Source: Scolanthus callimorphus
Lineage: Eukaryota; Cnidaria; Anthozoa; Actiniaria; Edwardsiidae
Assembly: GCA_033964015.1 (NCBI GenBank)
Contig: CM066920.1
Span: 6,167,912 to 6,231,911, forward strand
Direction of reading: 5' to 3'
DNA: 64,000 bases
Under the pieces are notes generated by a model, which worked only from the letters and a program-made list of their open reading frames with translations, was not told where the DNA came from and searched no databases. Shown here piece by piece: positions 24,033 through 36,600 of the stretch. The translations under genes and the position numbers were made by a program. Positions within the stretch are counted from its first letter, which is position 1; every line of letters starts with the position of its first letter.

Positions 24033-24309
24033 TTACCACTGTATGCATTGCTACGCGACCTTCAAAAATCACTGTTGCTATGGCGATTTTACGCAAGAAA
24101 AGTTTAATATCAATTTTCTTGAACAGAGAGTCAAACATTCTAGGCAAGGAAGCCAAAGGATAGCTTAAAACCATTGTTTGATTTTGCAATCAATATCGAT
24201 CCAGTAAAACAGCCGAATCCAGCGTTTTGGTTTGATTGACGGCTAAAAATCGCCAATCGCCCTCGCAACATTGAATTTTGAGGTTGCGTAGCAATGCATA
24301 CAGTGGTAA
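24033..24309. mobile_element. MITE with 24-bp inverted ends
   Basis: TTACCACTGTATGCATTGCT at 24033 (24 bases in all, to 24056) is repeated inverted at 24286-24309 without mismatch. The interior of about 230 bases is non-coding. No clear flanking duplication. Confidence 0.7.
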
Positions 24310-24680
24310 GGTTTGGAAACTTAAACAGCAGTACAGAAGTACTTGTGGGAACTTTTGGAAAATGACGCGCAAGAAATTGTAGTCAGTGAAAAAATGAACT
24401 AACCCGACGAAAATTTGTTTCACCCGATGACATTTTCCTGAAAACCCGGTGGGAATCTAGATTTTGTCGGGTCTGTTACAGAGGGGTGTTTTTAATCCAA
24501 ATATGTCGTTCCTTTTCTTCTGTGAAGTGTGATGGCAGGCTTATGTTTCGATACGGTAATCATTTTGTGAGATATTTGCAGTTGAAAATTGAATTTTCGG
24601 GTTCAAAAAGGTGATTTGTACCGGATACCCACCCTCTAAAACTGGATCCCTAATCCCCTAACTAGTTTTGACCGCATCCC

Positions 24681-27600
24681 TTACCACACACTACATTTGG
24701 AAAAAGGGTTCATGCGACTTCCCCAAGGGCAGTTGAAGACTTGAGAAAACTTGTCGTAATTTGAGAGGGAGCCAATAACTCTAGAGAAAAAAAATAAATA
24801 AAAAGACTTGAGTTAAAGTATTATCGAACATAAAGCAAACCAAAACCAAAATGTAACATTTGAAAGGCGTACCTGTACTTGTTAAAAGCATGCACGTCAA
24901 TTTCAAGTTGTCGATAGGCTGGTGTTTTCGTATAAATGCTGCAGTAAGGCTGAAAACAAAACAAGCATCCGCTTTGTCATGGCCACGAGAAAGCATTGCA
25001 TAACTATTTTATACCATGCCATAGAAAATAAAAACGCTCGTGATGAATCATGGGAATGTTGGGTGGCATACTGCCGCCGAACCTTCATTCGCCTTTGTCA
25101 CGCGCCGCCATTTTGTTTCCAGAATGACCCGGGAAAGCAGAAAAAAGCAACGAGCGAATCAACTTTTTGGTTCTAAAACAAATAAGGAGTACTTTTTGGT
25201 AGTTTGGTCAACTTTTGTACCATAAATCCCAGCATCAGTTCACGCAAAACCCGCGACCTGCTTGGCCTCGTTTCCATGTTGAATAAATCGGCTGAAAAAT
25301 TCAAGATGGCGCTTGTGTGACAAAGGCGAATGCATTCGTGGCGTATTAGCGGAACTCGCAAAGCACCATGCCTTTTGGGCAGTGCCTTAAGGTCTTTAAC
25401 ATGAGGCGAGTGAGCTGTCTCTGGGGATAGAGAGATATCCCTAAATCACCGCATTATCGGGCTCGAACCAAGTTTCTTTACGATCATGTCTCTTTGTTGA
25501 ACTGAAACCTTTCGCATGCAACGGAGACAACTCGAGGGTAAGCGCCGTCTGCGCGAGCAATTTTTCCTTGACAATTATTCCTTGACAATTATTCCTTGAC
25601 AAGGAAACTTGACCGTGTAGACGCGCCAAATGCCAATTGTTTCCGCACAAGCAAATAAAAGGGAAAACTTTTCAACAAGGATACTTGTCAAGGAAAACTT
25701 GTCAATTTTGTCTTGTCTACACGAGCAAATACAAATTATCAAGGAAAAGTGCTGGCGAGTCTACACGGTCAAGTTTCCTTGTCAAGGAAAAATTGCTTGT
25801 GTAGACGACACTTTAGGGATAGCTCAGTCTGGAAGGCAGGGGCAGCCCTATGAATGAATAATGAGAGAAAACTGAAAAGCAATTTGTTCGCTCTTTTTAA
25901 GGGGGTGCGTAAGGATGGGAGGGGAGGGGAGGCACATGAGAGTAGGAGTCTGTAGTGTGAATTATACCTGGGCAAAACCAACAAAGAAGAGTTGCTCAGA
26001 AGTTAGCCCCAGTCCAGGCAATACTTTCTCCTGTCCGTGCTTTTTCACCCAGAGTTGATACGCCTACGAATTAAACGCAAATTAAACGCAAAATAAATAC
26101 GTACTAGGAGATGTGGCGTCAACCGAGAGTCGCCAGTTATCGCGCCATCTCAACCTACCTCGTACGAAAACTTGATCGCTCCATTATCGGCGATGTTTTC
26201 GTTTAAAATCCGGGAACCTTTTTCCTGAAACACATAGAAGAGTGCTTTTTTCAAACGATTTGCAATTAAAACAGACTGGATCTGCTCGTTTCTAGAAAAG
26301 AAAAAAACGAGTTAATGCATCATATTGTTACTAATTAGCAAGGATTTAGCAAGGAGTGCTTTGCACTTCCACCTTTTCATATATATTTCTCGTTGGTGTT
26401 CGCATCTTTGTCGGCTTTAAATTGCGTCCCCCACCAAGAGTGGGCAAATACAGTAGTGAACGATTCTAACTCTTGTTAATCCACTCTTGCCCCCACTGTA
26501 TTCATTCGCCCGTGAAGGCTTTTCGTCGGAGAGTAGAGATTTCGAAACGGGTTCTGACTCTATAGTTTGATCCTTTGTCCTCTGAAATTCCTTTGGTGCC
26601 TGCTTTCTTTAGCTTTTTCTTAGTAGTAACTAAAACGTTTTATCCTTTCAACCCCCTGTTCCAGTTACAGTTCAGTACCACCCCACCCCACCACAACCAT
26701 AACACTCTCCCGCGCGCCCAAAAATGCAAACGTCCAGGATTGTTCGAACGTGATCAAATGTTTAAAACATTTCACTCACACTGTTCCTAAAGCTTGGAAG
26801 TCCGTTTGGACACGAGTCTTCAAATAAGCATCAAAGCTCCTATTGTTTCTATTGGTCGAGGACTAAAAGGCCTTGGCTAGGTAGCCAATCAAAATGCACA
26901 ATAGGATGTACTTCCCTGTAAAGAAGTGTCTAATTTTTATCTCTTTGCATGTAATTTTACTTTTTTGTTTTCTTGTTTCAGTTTCCAAGTAGCCTCTGCA
27001 CACAAGATGCCAGTTCTCTTTCGCCCATATGTTATAAATGAACTAAATGACGTGAGCTTGGAGAAACTGTTCGACCAAGTTGATCAAAACCGCAGCAAAT
27101 GTTGCGCGTAGGTATCCTCGCGAGCCAGGGTCCTCCCCTCACCTCTTTCCCCTGGGGGAGGTGAGGACCCTGGCGCGCGAGGATGGCGCGTAGACATCGA
27201 GACATCACTCGAGAAAGCGCGCGCTGTTTTCGAGGCAAACATTTTAAAACCAGTCAAACCAGTAAAGCACGCTCACAACCTTGAACAAGGCTGTGATATT
27301 TGTGTGCAAAAGCCACTTCAAAACACAGGACAAGACAGAAGTGGGCCTCTTTCACTAGCGGGGAAGATGGCTACGGACTTACTATTACAGCACGTTGTGT
27401 ACTTACATATTTATCAAACACCTTGTAATTGTTGTATTGTCTGATCAGGCATTTCGTCCGGGTGTGAAAATTGTAAGTAGAGTCTTTTGACCACCAATCG
27501 TCTAGGTCACCGTTTTTATTGAAAAGTCGACCTACGAATGATACAGAGGTTGTAGCAACCTCGTTCCCATGGTCTTCTGGGTAATTTTCAAGATGGCGGG

Positions 27601-30600
27601 TCACTCGGTAGAAATGACCCTTGCAAAGGCTGGGGCCTTTCCACAGGGAGACCGCCTAAAAAAACAGTCAAATCCGATATGGCGGGCGGGCAGTCGGGAA
27701 GAGAAGGCAGAAATCGGAACTAGAATTTATCTTAATGACTTGTATTAATAATTTGCGTCATCTTCTCGGCTGTCCGCCCGCCATATCGTCGGATTTTAAC
27801 TGTTTTTCTTTGGCGGTCTCCCTGTGGAAAGGTCGAGTGACCCGCCATCTTAAAAATTACCCAGAAGACCCTGGGAACGAGGGTTTAGAACGAGTCTTTG
27901 TATCATGGGTAATGAGGGCAAGATGATGGAAATAGTTCAGATTCGTAGGGAAAAGCCAAGCTCAGCGAAATCCTCCCTATTCTAATTCCCCTCTACAAAA
28001 TTAAAAGTGATTCTATCAATTTCACGTCCAGCAACTTGTAATTTTTCAGTCGTTTTTCATTTCATTTTTTATTTATTTTTTATCATTTATTGGCTAAGCA
28101 GGGGCGTAGCCAGGTCTTCAGAAAGGGGGGGGGGGCAACCTTAATGTTTACTGTATTTTTCGTCCCCAAAGGGGGGTCACAGCCGAATTTTTCCTTAATG
28201 TTTATTTATTTATTTATTATCGGTATTTAAACAGGCTAGTCAAATTCAGCTGTATACTGGTTTAAATGCTTGTCGCCAATGGGGGGTCCTGGGCACCCCC
28301 CCCCCCCCCCCCTAGCTACGCCCCTGCTAAGTGTGTTTGATGCTCTTGTAGGCATTTCAAATTTGCCCCGACAGCCATCTAGTAGTTGACATTTTGCTAT
28401 TTTTCCAGTCCTTTACCTGAACTGTCAAATCCGTGGGTGATTTCATGGCCAATAACTGTCCCAAGGGCACCATAATTTAGATATCTGTGTAAATACATAA
28501 GAGGTAAAGGCGAACAGTAGTATAATTTGCTAAAGACTAAAGCGTTTATAATTCTCTCTAGTGTTCCTGCTTCAAATAGATGCTTAACTCTGGTAATCTG
28601 GCACAAGTTGCCTATGCACGCTGTCACAGTGTTAGTGACATGCTTATCGTAGCTGAACCTACAGTCCACTTGAAGACCGAGGTCCGGAGCAGAAGAAGAC
28701 GGAGTAATCTTCCTATCGAGTAGTGTATGGAAATCAGCAGGTAACCTCTGGAGCGTCTGACGCGTACCCAACACCAGCAGCCTGGTCTTCTCTGGGTTTG
28801 TCCGAAGACTGCGGCAGCACCAACTTGCAATCTTTCGCAGATCCAAGTGTCGCAGATCACCAAGTGTCACGCCGATTCAAGACAGCAAGGAACCACTTAG
28901 CAACTACTACTGTAAGAATATAGGAATTCTCAACCTTGTCGTCTGGGCAAAGGAAAGGTAAATTTTCGGCGATTTAAACAGATGAAAACAATATTCCTCG
29001 GCATGCAAGTCGACCATGAGGCCGTGACGCTGATAAGACGTGGAGGTAGAAAATGCAACGAACCCTACCGTAGCGGATGGACGCGCCGCGGAGGTAGAAA
29101 GTGCAACGTACCCTACCCTAGCGGATGGACGCGACGCGGAAGTAGAAAGTGCAGCGTACCCTGTCCTACCCTATCGGACTAGTGCTGCTCCTACCTTGGA
29201 AATTCAGCTTCATAAAAAGGCGACTGGATGATGCCTGCGAGGAGCACTACAAAAAACAATATCTTATGAGATGATAGCGAAGGCTGCTACAACCAATGTT
29301 AGCATAAGCAGTACATAAGGACAATCGAAAACATTATACGAGTCTGTTTACCTATTCTGTTTTGCTTAGGAGAGTAGTATCCATTCACTTCGGCTGGTCC
29401 CAGTTTCCATCTTCAGAGAAAACAAAGTTTATTAAGATCACTATCAAGGGCGGTAGAACGAGGCTATATGCCATGTTATATCATGTTGTTTAGTTCTATT
29501 GTCTATCCTATGAATTATTATAATCAGGTCTTTCTGAGTTACCCCTTTTAGCCATGACCGAGGTTATAAGCGACGGTTCTTGACGCTATGTCATTGGAAA
29601 CCAGTTTAGGCCGCTCAAACGAAGGGAAAAGGTCGATGCGTCGACAAGTAATTAGTTTTTCACAAGCCGTAAAATTTAATAGACCAATTTCGATATTTTA
29701 ACATTCTAACTTGGATACGAGGCTTAGGGGAATAAACAATAGAAATATTCATTAATTATTCATTTTTCGATGCTGATGCGATTTCTTTTGTGTTACTCCC
29801 CTCGGACTCAAGTTTTAATATATCGAAATTGATTTCAACCTCTGCCCTTACTCGTCTTTGTCCACAGGCTTCCCGTAAGTGTTGATGTTCTTCATGCGCA
29901 AGAAGTGTTTCATTGCTCGGAAGTTCTCGAATAGTTGATCAGAAGGATGAAACTAAAAATAATAACATATATGAACTTGAATGCCTTGCTTATTAATTCT
30001 TTCGCATGCGAGAATAAGCAATTATTGGATGAGGTTTGGCATGACATCGATAATTGTCAAGGCCGAGGTTTGTGTTATCCGCCGAAGCGAAGCTGAAATA
30101 GATTGGTGGATTTAAACAAATCACCCGCGCTTATATAGAGCGGTTTTCATATGACTGCAGTGAAACCAATCGCAAAGTTATTACACCAATTCGGAATAAA
30201 ACCTATAGGAGTAATTACAAAATCCGCTCTAATGCCTACTATATGTTAGCATGGACTGACACATCATCTAATGGAGTAAAGGTACGTATTACAACTCACA
30301 GTTTTGTATCGGGCAGCAAGTTTGACAGGATCTTTGATGGAGGATGGATAGCCAACGTCCTCTTTGATTGCACGAGCCTGAATAAAGAGTACAAGAAATG
30401 AAAACAGCCGAAAGTAAGCCAGACTTGCGTTTAATCAGCGTCTATTAATTGCTCGAGAGCAAAGTATCCGTTGTTTAACTCGTCCAGTTGAAGCATGTGG
30501 GCTAATGAGCTTCGAATTCCTGCCCCACAAGAAAATCAAGTCTTGAAAAATGTAATAAAATTGCTCAAGATCAAATAATTACTATATTCCGAAGAACGCA

Positions 30601-33600
30601 TTGACGGTTTTCACTAAGTTTTGAATGATCCACGCAGGTTTTTAAAATTCTGAAGCTAGACCCTTTGTGCAAATGAGTAACTGACAAATAACCGCCTATA
30701 CCAAGGCTTGCCGACTAGCCAAGACTTGAAATTTTAAAACAACATTTGAACGTCCTCTGAACGAGTCTGCTCACAGAGTTCTTTGATCAGCCAATGACAT
30801 TGCGAACTAAATCACAACGCGCCATTGCTCACGTCATGACTAAAGACGCACGTTTGACGTTCTTCCCCTCCTGATTGGTTTGTTGTTGAATGGCTTCCAC
30901 TCCTGATTCACTAGTGGTTTTGTATTTGCGTTTAGTTTTCGATAGTCATTTGAAATCTGCTCTAAAATCATTGAAAAAAAGTCAGGTGCACAGGGGCCCA
31001 GGGGTCATCAAAGATGACGTCATCTGCCAAATAAGGAACAAACTTTAATTTATTTGTTTTGAACCGAAACCGGGCGATTTTTACTAAATCAAGCATTCTG
31101 AATCTGACAATATATGTTTCCAAAGTTATGTATCAGCCAATTCCAATGGATACCCCCCCCCCCCTCCCCCCTCCCCCCCGGGACACCGTGGGGCATTTGC
31201 ACACCAGTGCCTTCCCTGGGGTGGGGAATTTTGAAAATTTTCCCCGGGGAGGTGGTGGGGAATTTTGGTTTTCTCATCTCAAGCGCGTCGGGTTTTGCGA
31301 ACTACAACACCAGTTATTATAATAACTATCGATTGGCAGTTACAATGTCCCAGTTACAGAAAATAACGCCACATAAAATATAATGCAGAGCATGGCCCGT
31401 ATACACCACGTTTGGGGAAGACACATTTGCACATTTCACAGTTAACGTCTTCTATAAAAAGAAACAGATTTCGCAATTTCGTCTCAGTGAAAAAACAGAA
31501 ATGAATTGACACTATAAACAGAGTTCCAATTTCGCAAAAAGTCAAGTAAATAACTGCGAAATAGTTGCTCTGCAAATAGAATAAAGGTAAATTTCGCATT
31601 GAGAGATTCCGGGGACAATTTGCAGAATGGCTACAACCGCGAATGGCCTAGGAATGTCTACCGATATTGTACAAATACCTTAGTTTCACTTCTTTGTTTA
31701 TATTTTGTCTCACTTTCAGTGAAATGAGAACTCGTTCAAAGACGAGAAAACTAAAGTACATTTAAAAACGAATTATAAATGCTCGGACAGTATAAATGGA
31801 GTTGAAGTTTTTGTTGTGAAGCTTTGACACGCAGAGTCGATGGAATCTTACCGTCTTTTTCTCGTCCCGGGTAGGCACAGACAGATTCTGCTCAAAAATT
31901 CTTTAAAAGTTGCCGCAAAATACCCTCAAAAGTTGCTCAAAAGTTGCTCAAATTCGAAAAAGTTGCTCACAGAATCAAAAAAGTTGCTCCCCCAGAAAGA
32001 GCATTTCTTCACGCTTGTCGCCTGATTTATTTAAAAAATGATAAAGAATCACTCAACTCAACATCTCCATAAGATCAGGCAATTATATTCTAAACACCAT
32101 ATGACATAATTATACTAATCAATACGGTTGTTTAAAAAGAGACTCACTTGCCGCCATTCTGTTGGCTTAGTAAAAAAAAAAAAATGGGGAGTTTGTAGTA
32201 TCAAACTCATACAATAATAGCTGCTGCTACTATTTATGAAAGAAACTATAAGGAAGCCCTTTTAGGTTATGTCACCTCAGCCCCATTTTCTCTAGCAATT
32301 TGAATAGGGTCTTCCGCCATTTTGCTTCTGCTCTATATTTGGAATGTGATACCCAACGAGACATCCATATCTTGAAGATACCTCTGAGCAGTGAGCACCC
32401 AAGGTGAAGAAAGTGGGGGGGGGGGGAGGGGGGGCATGGTCACCGCTGGAATTGACACATTGATACATTACTATGATGCTTTCGGTCATCATGCGTGACG
32501 TCATCTGCGAAATAAGGTAAAAATGTTATTTTATTTGCTTTGAACCGGAACAAAGTGATTTACAGTAAATCAAGCGTTCTGAATCTGAGATTCTAAATGT
32601 ATGTTTTTAAAGTCATTCCTTAAATTGATATGGTGTTCTCGGTCATAAAACGTGACGTAATCTGCCATATAAGGTAAAATTATCTTATTGTGTTTAAACA
32701 GGCTTTGGGTGAAAGATAGTTAAATGATAGTTAAAAAATCCTAAAAAGAGCTGGGGACATGTTCCGCCAGGAAAAAAAAAACAGAAAAAGAGGTCTCTAC
32801 TCTAGGTTCTAAAGGATGGAAAGTATCAAATTTTATTGTACAAAATCTCCTTGGATTGAGCTTGGTTTTTGCCTTGGATATATGTCTCCGCGCCTTATAT
32901 ATCTGACGTAGCCTCCAACCGCCGGCAACCCTTGCCTCAAATTTCAGTACAAAACACAAGTACAAAACGCGGTGTTGCTGTGTCAAGACGAAAACGAGCC
33001 GGAGTTGCGACAGGAAGCCCAAATCTTGCAAAACGCGGCGAAAGAGCCGAAAACACGCCTAAACCAACCAACGCACCTTCACTCCTGCTTGTCTTTGCGT
33101 AGACCAATCCATCCATGTCTGACTCGGCAGTTTATTAATAAATGCAGCGCGCACTAATCTCGTCATTTCTACCACTGTCGTCTTGGCGTCATCATCAAAA
33201 TGCGAGTCCACAAACAGTAATCCTAGCGGCATAGCAAATGGCTTCATCATCTGAGAGATGCATTGTTTCCACCGCGGAAGAGGCGGGGCGCCAGTATAGG
33301 CTGTCATGTAAGATTGCCGCAGGTTTCTGAGAGTTGATGACGTAGTTGAGATGTATTCATTCACAACACGCCACATGATGTAGTTAGAAATCGTGGTGCT
33401 CCTATAAAAACGACCACAAACACCTCATCACTTTGTGACGACAACATCGACAACAACAACAGCAACAAATTTATTTCGGGAAGAATAGAAAATTTACACA
33501 AAGAGCCCTCCCGCAAATAGCAAGCTAGTCCATTCGGGACACTACATAGACAATACTTATAATATGAAATGGAAAAAATACATAACACAGTGAACAACTG

Positions 33601-36600
33601 GAAATGTACGAAATACAATAGATTTACATTTCAATTATCATCATGGAAGAAGGCTGCATTTGTTTTGAGGAGGGAAAGCAAAATGGGTGAATTGGAAATG
33701 TTATTATTATAACTTACTTCAGGGGAGGCGAAGCACTCTCAAAAGTGGGTGCCGAAGAGGCAAAAAATGAAGTGGACACGTAATTTTATTTTTTCATGTT
33801 TTTACCTCATATACATTTTATGAAAATATGTCACAATGTAATCTTAACCCCAACGTTCTCCGAGCCTAATGTCAGAAACAAAAAGGACACGCCTCTGCCC
33901 CCCCCCCCCCTCCCCCCCCCCCCCTCCCCACGGGTCCGCCGCCTATGTAATTATTACATCAATAATGGAGGAGAAGACGAGGAAGTGGCCAGGAGTAGTG
34001 GAGGAGAACGTAAATGATGCAAGCAACTTCCAGGTCCACCCCCCCCCCCTCCCCCTCCCCAACACACACACACACAACCCCTAACAAACCTTTCTGAGCT
34101 GTAGATGGACGCTAATCGCTGGAAATACGTATTGCCAAATGCAAGAACCTTGACATAACGAGAAAATGCTCTGTTGAACACGGTTTGCAGGTATGGAAGA
34201 AGAAAGTTCGTTGTCTAAAAGGAAATATAAACATTCAAATAAATCGTACAATAACGTTTGATGAATGAAAATGCTGACTAATCGTCCTCTTTCTTACAAA
34301 ATGTACAGACTGTGTGTTGTGTCTTTTCTTCTCTGAGAGGGACACCCTGCATCCCAGTAAACCGCTGCAACCTTCGATCGTTTTTTCGACCCGCCGGCGA
34401 CTGCTTAAAATTGATCGCGCGATCGCTTTTTATGTACCACATGATGCGTTGTTTATGTACCACGTGATCAATACTTTTTGGCGTTAAACTTCGTTTGAGA
34501 GCAACGAAACAATGGATGCTCTAAAAAGTAGTGGTCACGTGGTACATAAACAACACATTACGTGGTACATAAAGCCGGGGAAAAACGAGGCACAAAACCC
34601 TCAACTTGTCGCGCAACATTGTTGCGTTGCAAGTCTGATGTTTGTTGCTCGTTTTTCATCAAATTCACAACTTGTCGCGCAACATTTTGTTTTGATGATC
34701 ACACATGCGAGCCCAAGGCAGATTTTGCCCCTTAGCACCTCATTTCTACCGACTAATTAACTTGAATTGTAGGCAAATTGTTGCGCGACAAGTTGTGTGT
34801 TTGATGAAAAACGAGCAACAAAGCCAGAATTTGTGTCTCAAAGTAGACCCGCGTTCTACTTCGCGCAACAAGTTTTCACAACCTGCAACAAATGTTTTTG
34901 TTGCGCGACAAGTTGTGGCGCGAGATGAAAAACGCGCTACATTGATCATCAACTTGCAACGCAACAATGTTGCGCGACAAGTTGAGGGATTTTGTGCCTC
35001 GTATTTCCCCGGCTTAAACAACGCATCACGTGGTACCTAAAAAGCGATCACGCTGCTTAAAAGCAGCTGCCGGCGGGCCGAAAAAACGAAGGTTGCCGCG
35101 GTTTACTGGGATGCGTAGTATGGTGCCTGTCTCCGTTGCTCTCAGGAGTAAAGCCGGGGAAATACGAGGCACAAAATCCCTCAACTTGTCGCGCAACATT
35201 GTTGCGATGCAAGTTGATGATCGATGTTGCGCGTTTTTTCATCTCGCGCCACAACTTGTCGCGCAACAAAAACATTTGTTGCAGGTTGTGAAAACTTGTT
35301 GCGCGAAGTAAAGCGCGGGTCTACTTTGAGACACAAATTCTGGCTTTGTTGCTCGTTTTTCATCAAACACACAACTTGTCGTGCAACATTTTGCCTACGA
35401 TTCAAGTTGGTTAGTCAATAGAAATGAAGTACTAAGGGGCCAAATTCGCCTTGGTCTCGCATGTGCGATCGTCAAAACAAAATGTTGCGCGACAAGTTGT
35501 GAATTTGATGAAAAACGAGCAACAAACATTAGACTTGCAACGCAGCAATGTTGCGCGACAAATTGAGGGAGGTCCCTTGTTTGCTTCTCATGAACACTTT
35601 TATATATAGTCTAGGAGCAGATCTTGAAAAGAGGCCTAGAAAGTGGTTTTCGTAGCACCCTTCGCGCAGACCCGGAAAAGTAGCATAGGATGATAGGTAT
35701 GTGTATAAGGTTTAATTTAGACCGGATGTTACAAATGAGCCGATGGGACAACATTACGATTTCGGGCACTTTTGTTAGAAGATGCTCACATGTTCTTTGT
35801 AAAATTCCAAACTAATTCAAAGCCTGTAAAATTCAAAATCTTACCAAGAAACACATCAAACTCGGCATACTTGTAGAAGTAAATGCGTTTCAAATGGTAA
35901 GATATACAATTGTGCCGTAATTTTCGTACGTACTGTAAAAGTGAAGGTTAAAAAGATATCTGTGACGGCGGCCATTTTGAACTTTTGTTATTCATGAGGT
36001 TCCTTTGTTATTCATGAGTTCCTGACAACTGAAAAGTCAAGAATTACATAGACTGTACAGCTTTCCCGGCCTAATGTATATAGTTTTAATGGTCTGGTAT
36101 CTCTTCACCGACATTGTCTGAATCATTTCACTAGGTAATTTCTAATAAAGAAAATGTTTTTGGTATTTTCTAATAAACATATAATGTTTTGTTTATGCCA
36201 GCAGAGATCACAGAAAACATACGAAATCAGTAAACTGTCCACATAAGTGTTCAATGCATTGCGAGGGATATATTTTGCCAACGCACACATTTAGACACGC
36301 TGTACTTGTAGCGCTACAGCCTATATCTATGTCTTCAGGAGAGGAGGTACAACTCATTAGAATAACAAAGAACTAATATGGCTGCCAACTTCTAATTTCT
36401 ATTTCTGGCGTTAGAGTGGGTATTAAGGCAGATTTACAGCTAGGAATTTAAAGTGTGTGATTTCTTACAATGATACTAAGTTTTGGATACATTGATCCTT
36501 GAATGAGGGGTTTAGAGGCGTATAAGTTCGCAATGTTTTGCAAAGGACATGTGAGCAGCAGGGGAACAAAATGCCAAATATCGGGGTGTTGTCCCACAAG

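Larger units (their letters stand above)
18626..24680. other. Repeat-filled spacer before the M13 gene's 3' end
   Basis: About 6 kb with no convincing gene. It holds the elements listed at 19361, 20587, 21993, 22800 and 24033, plus one of two dispersed copies of a repeat containing CCTCACTTTGCGAGA (about 23340). ORFs on both strands here cross repeats and have no domain features. Confidence 0.45.

Noticed and set aside
28397..28870. A single gene combining reverse transcriptase sequence and HEITHGFD
   Set aside because: The M13 part is a separate exon with a good acceptor and donor and matching phases to its neighbours. The open frame across the junction is coincidental.
34705..35566. Cluster of 60-110-codon ORFs rich in VARQV and CRAT words
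   Set aside because: They translate the GTTGCGCGACAAGTTG repeats in different frames; no domain and no start context.
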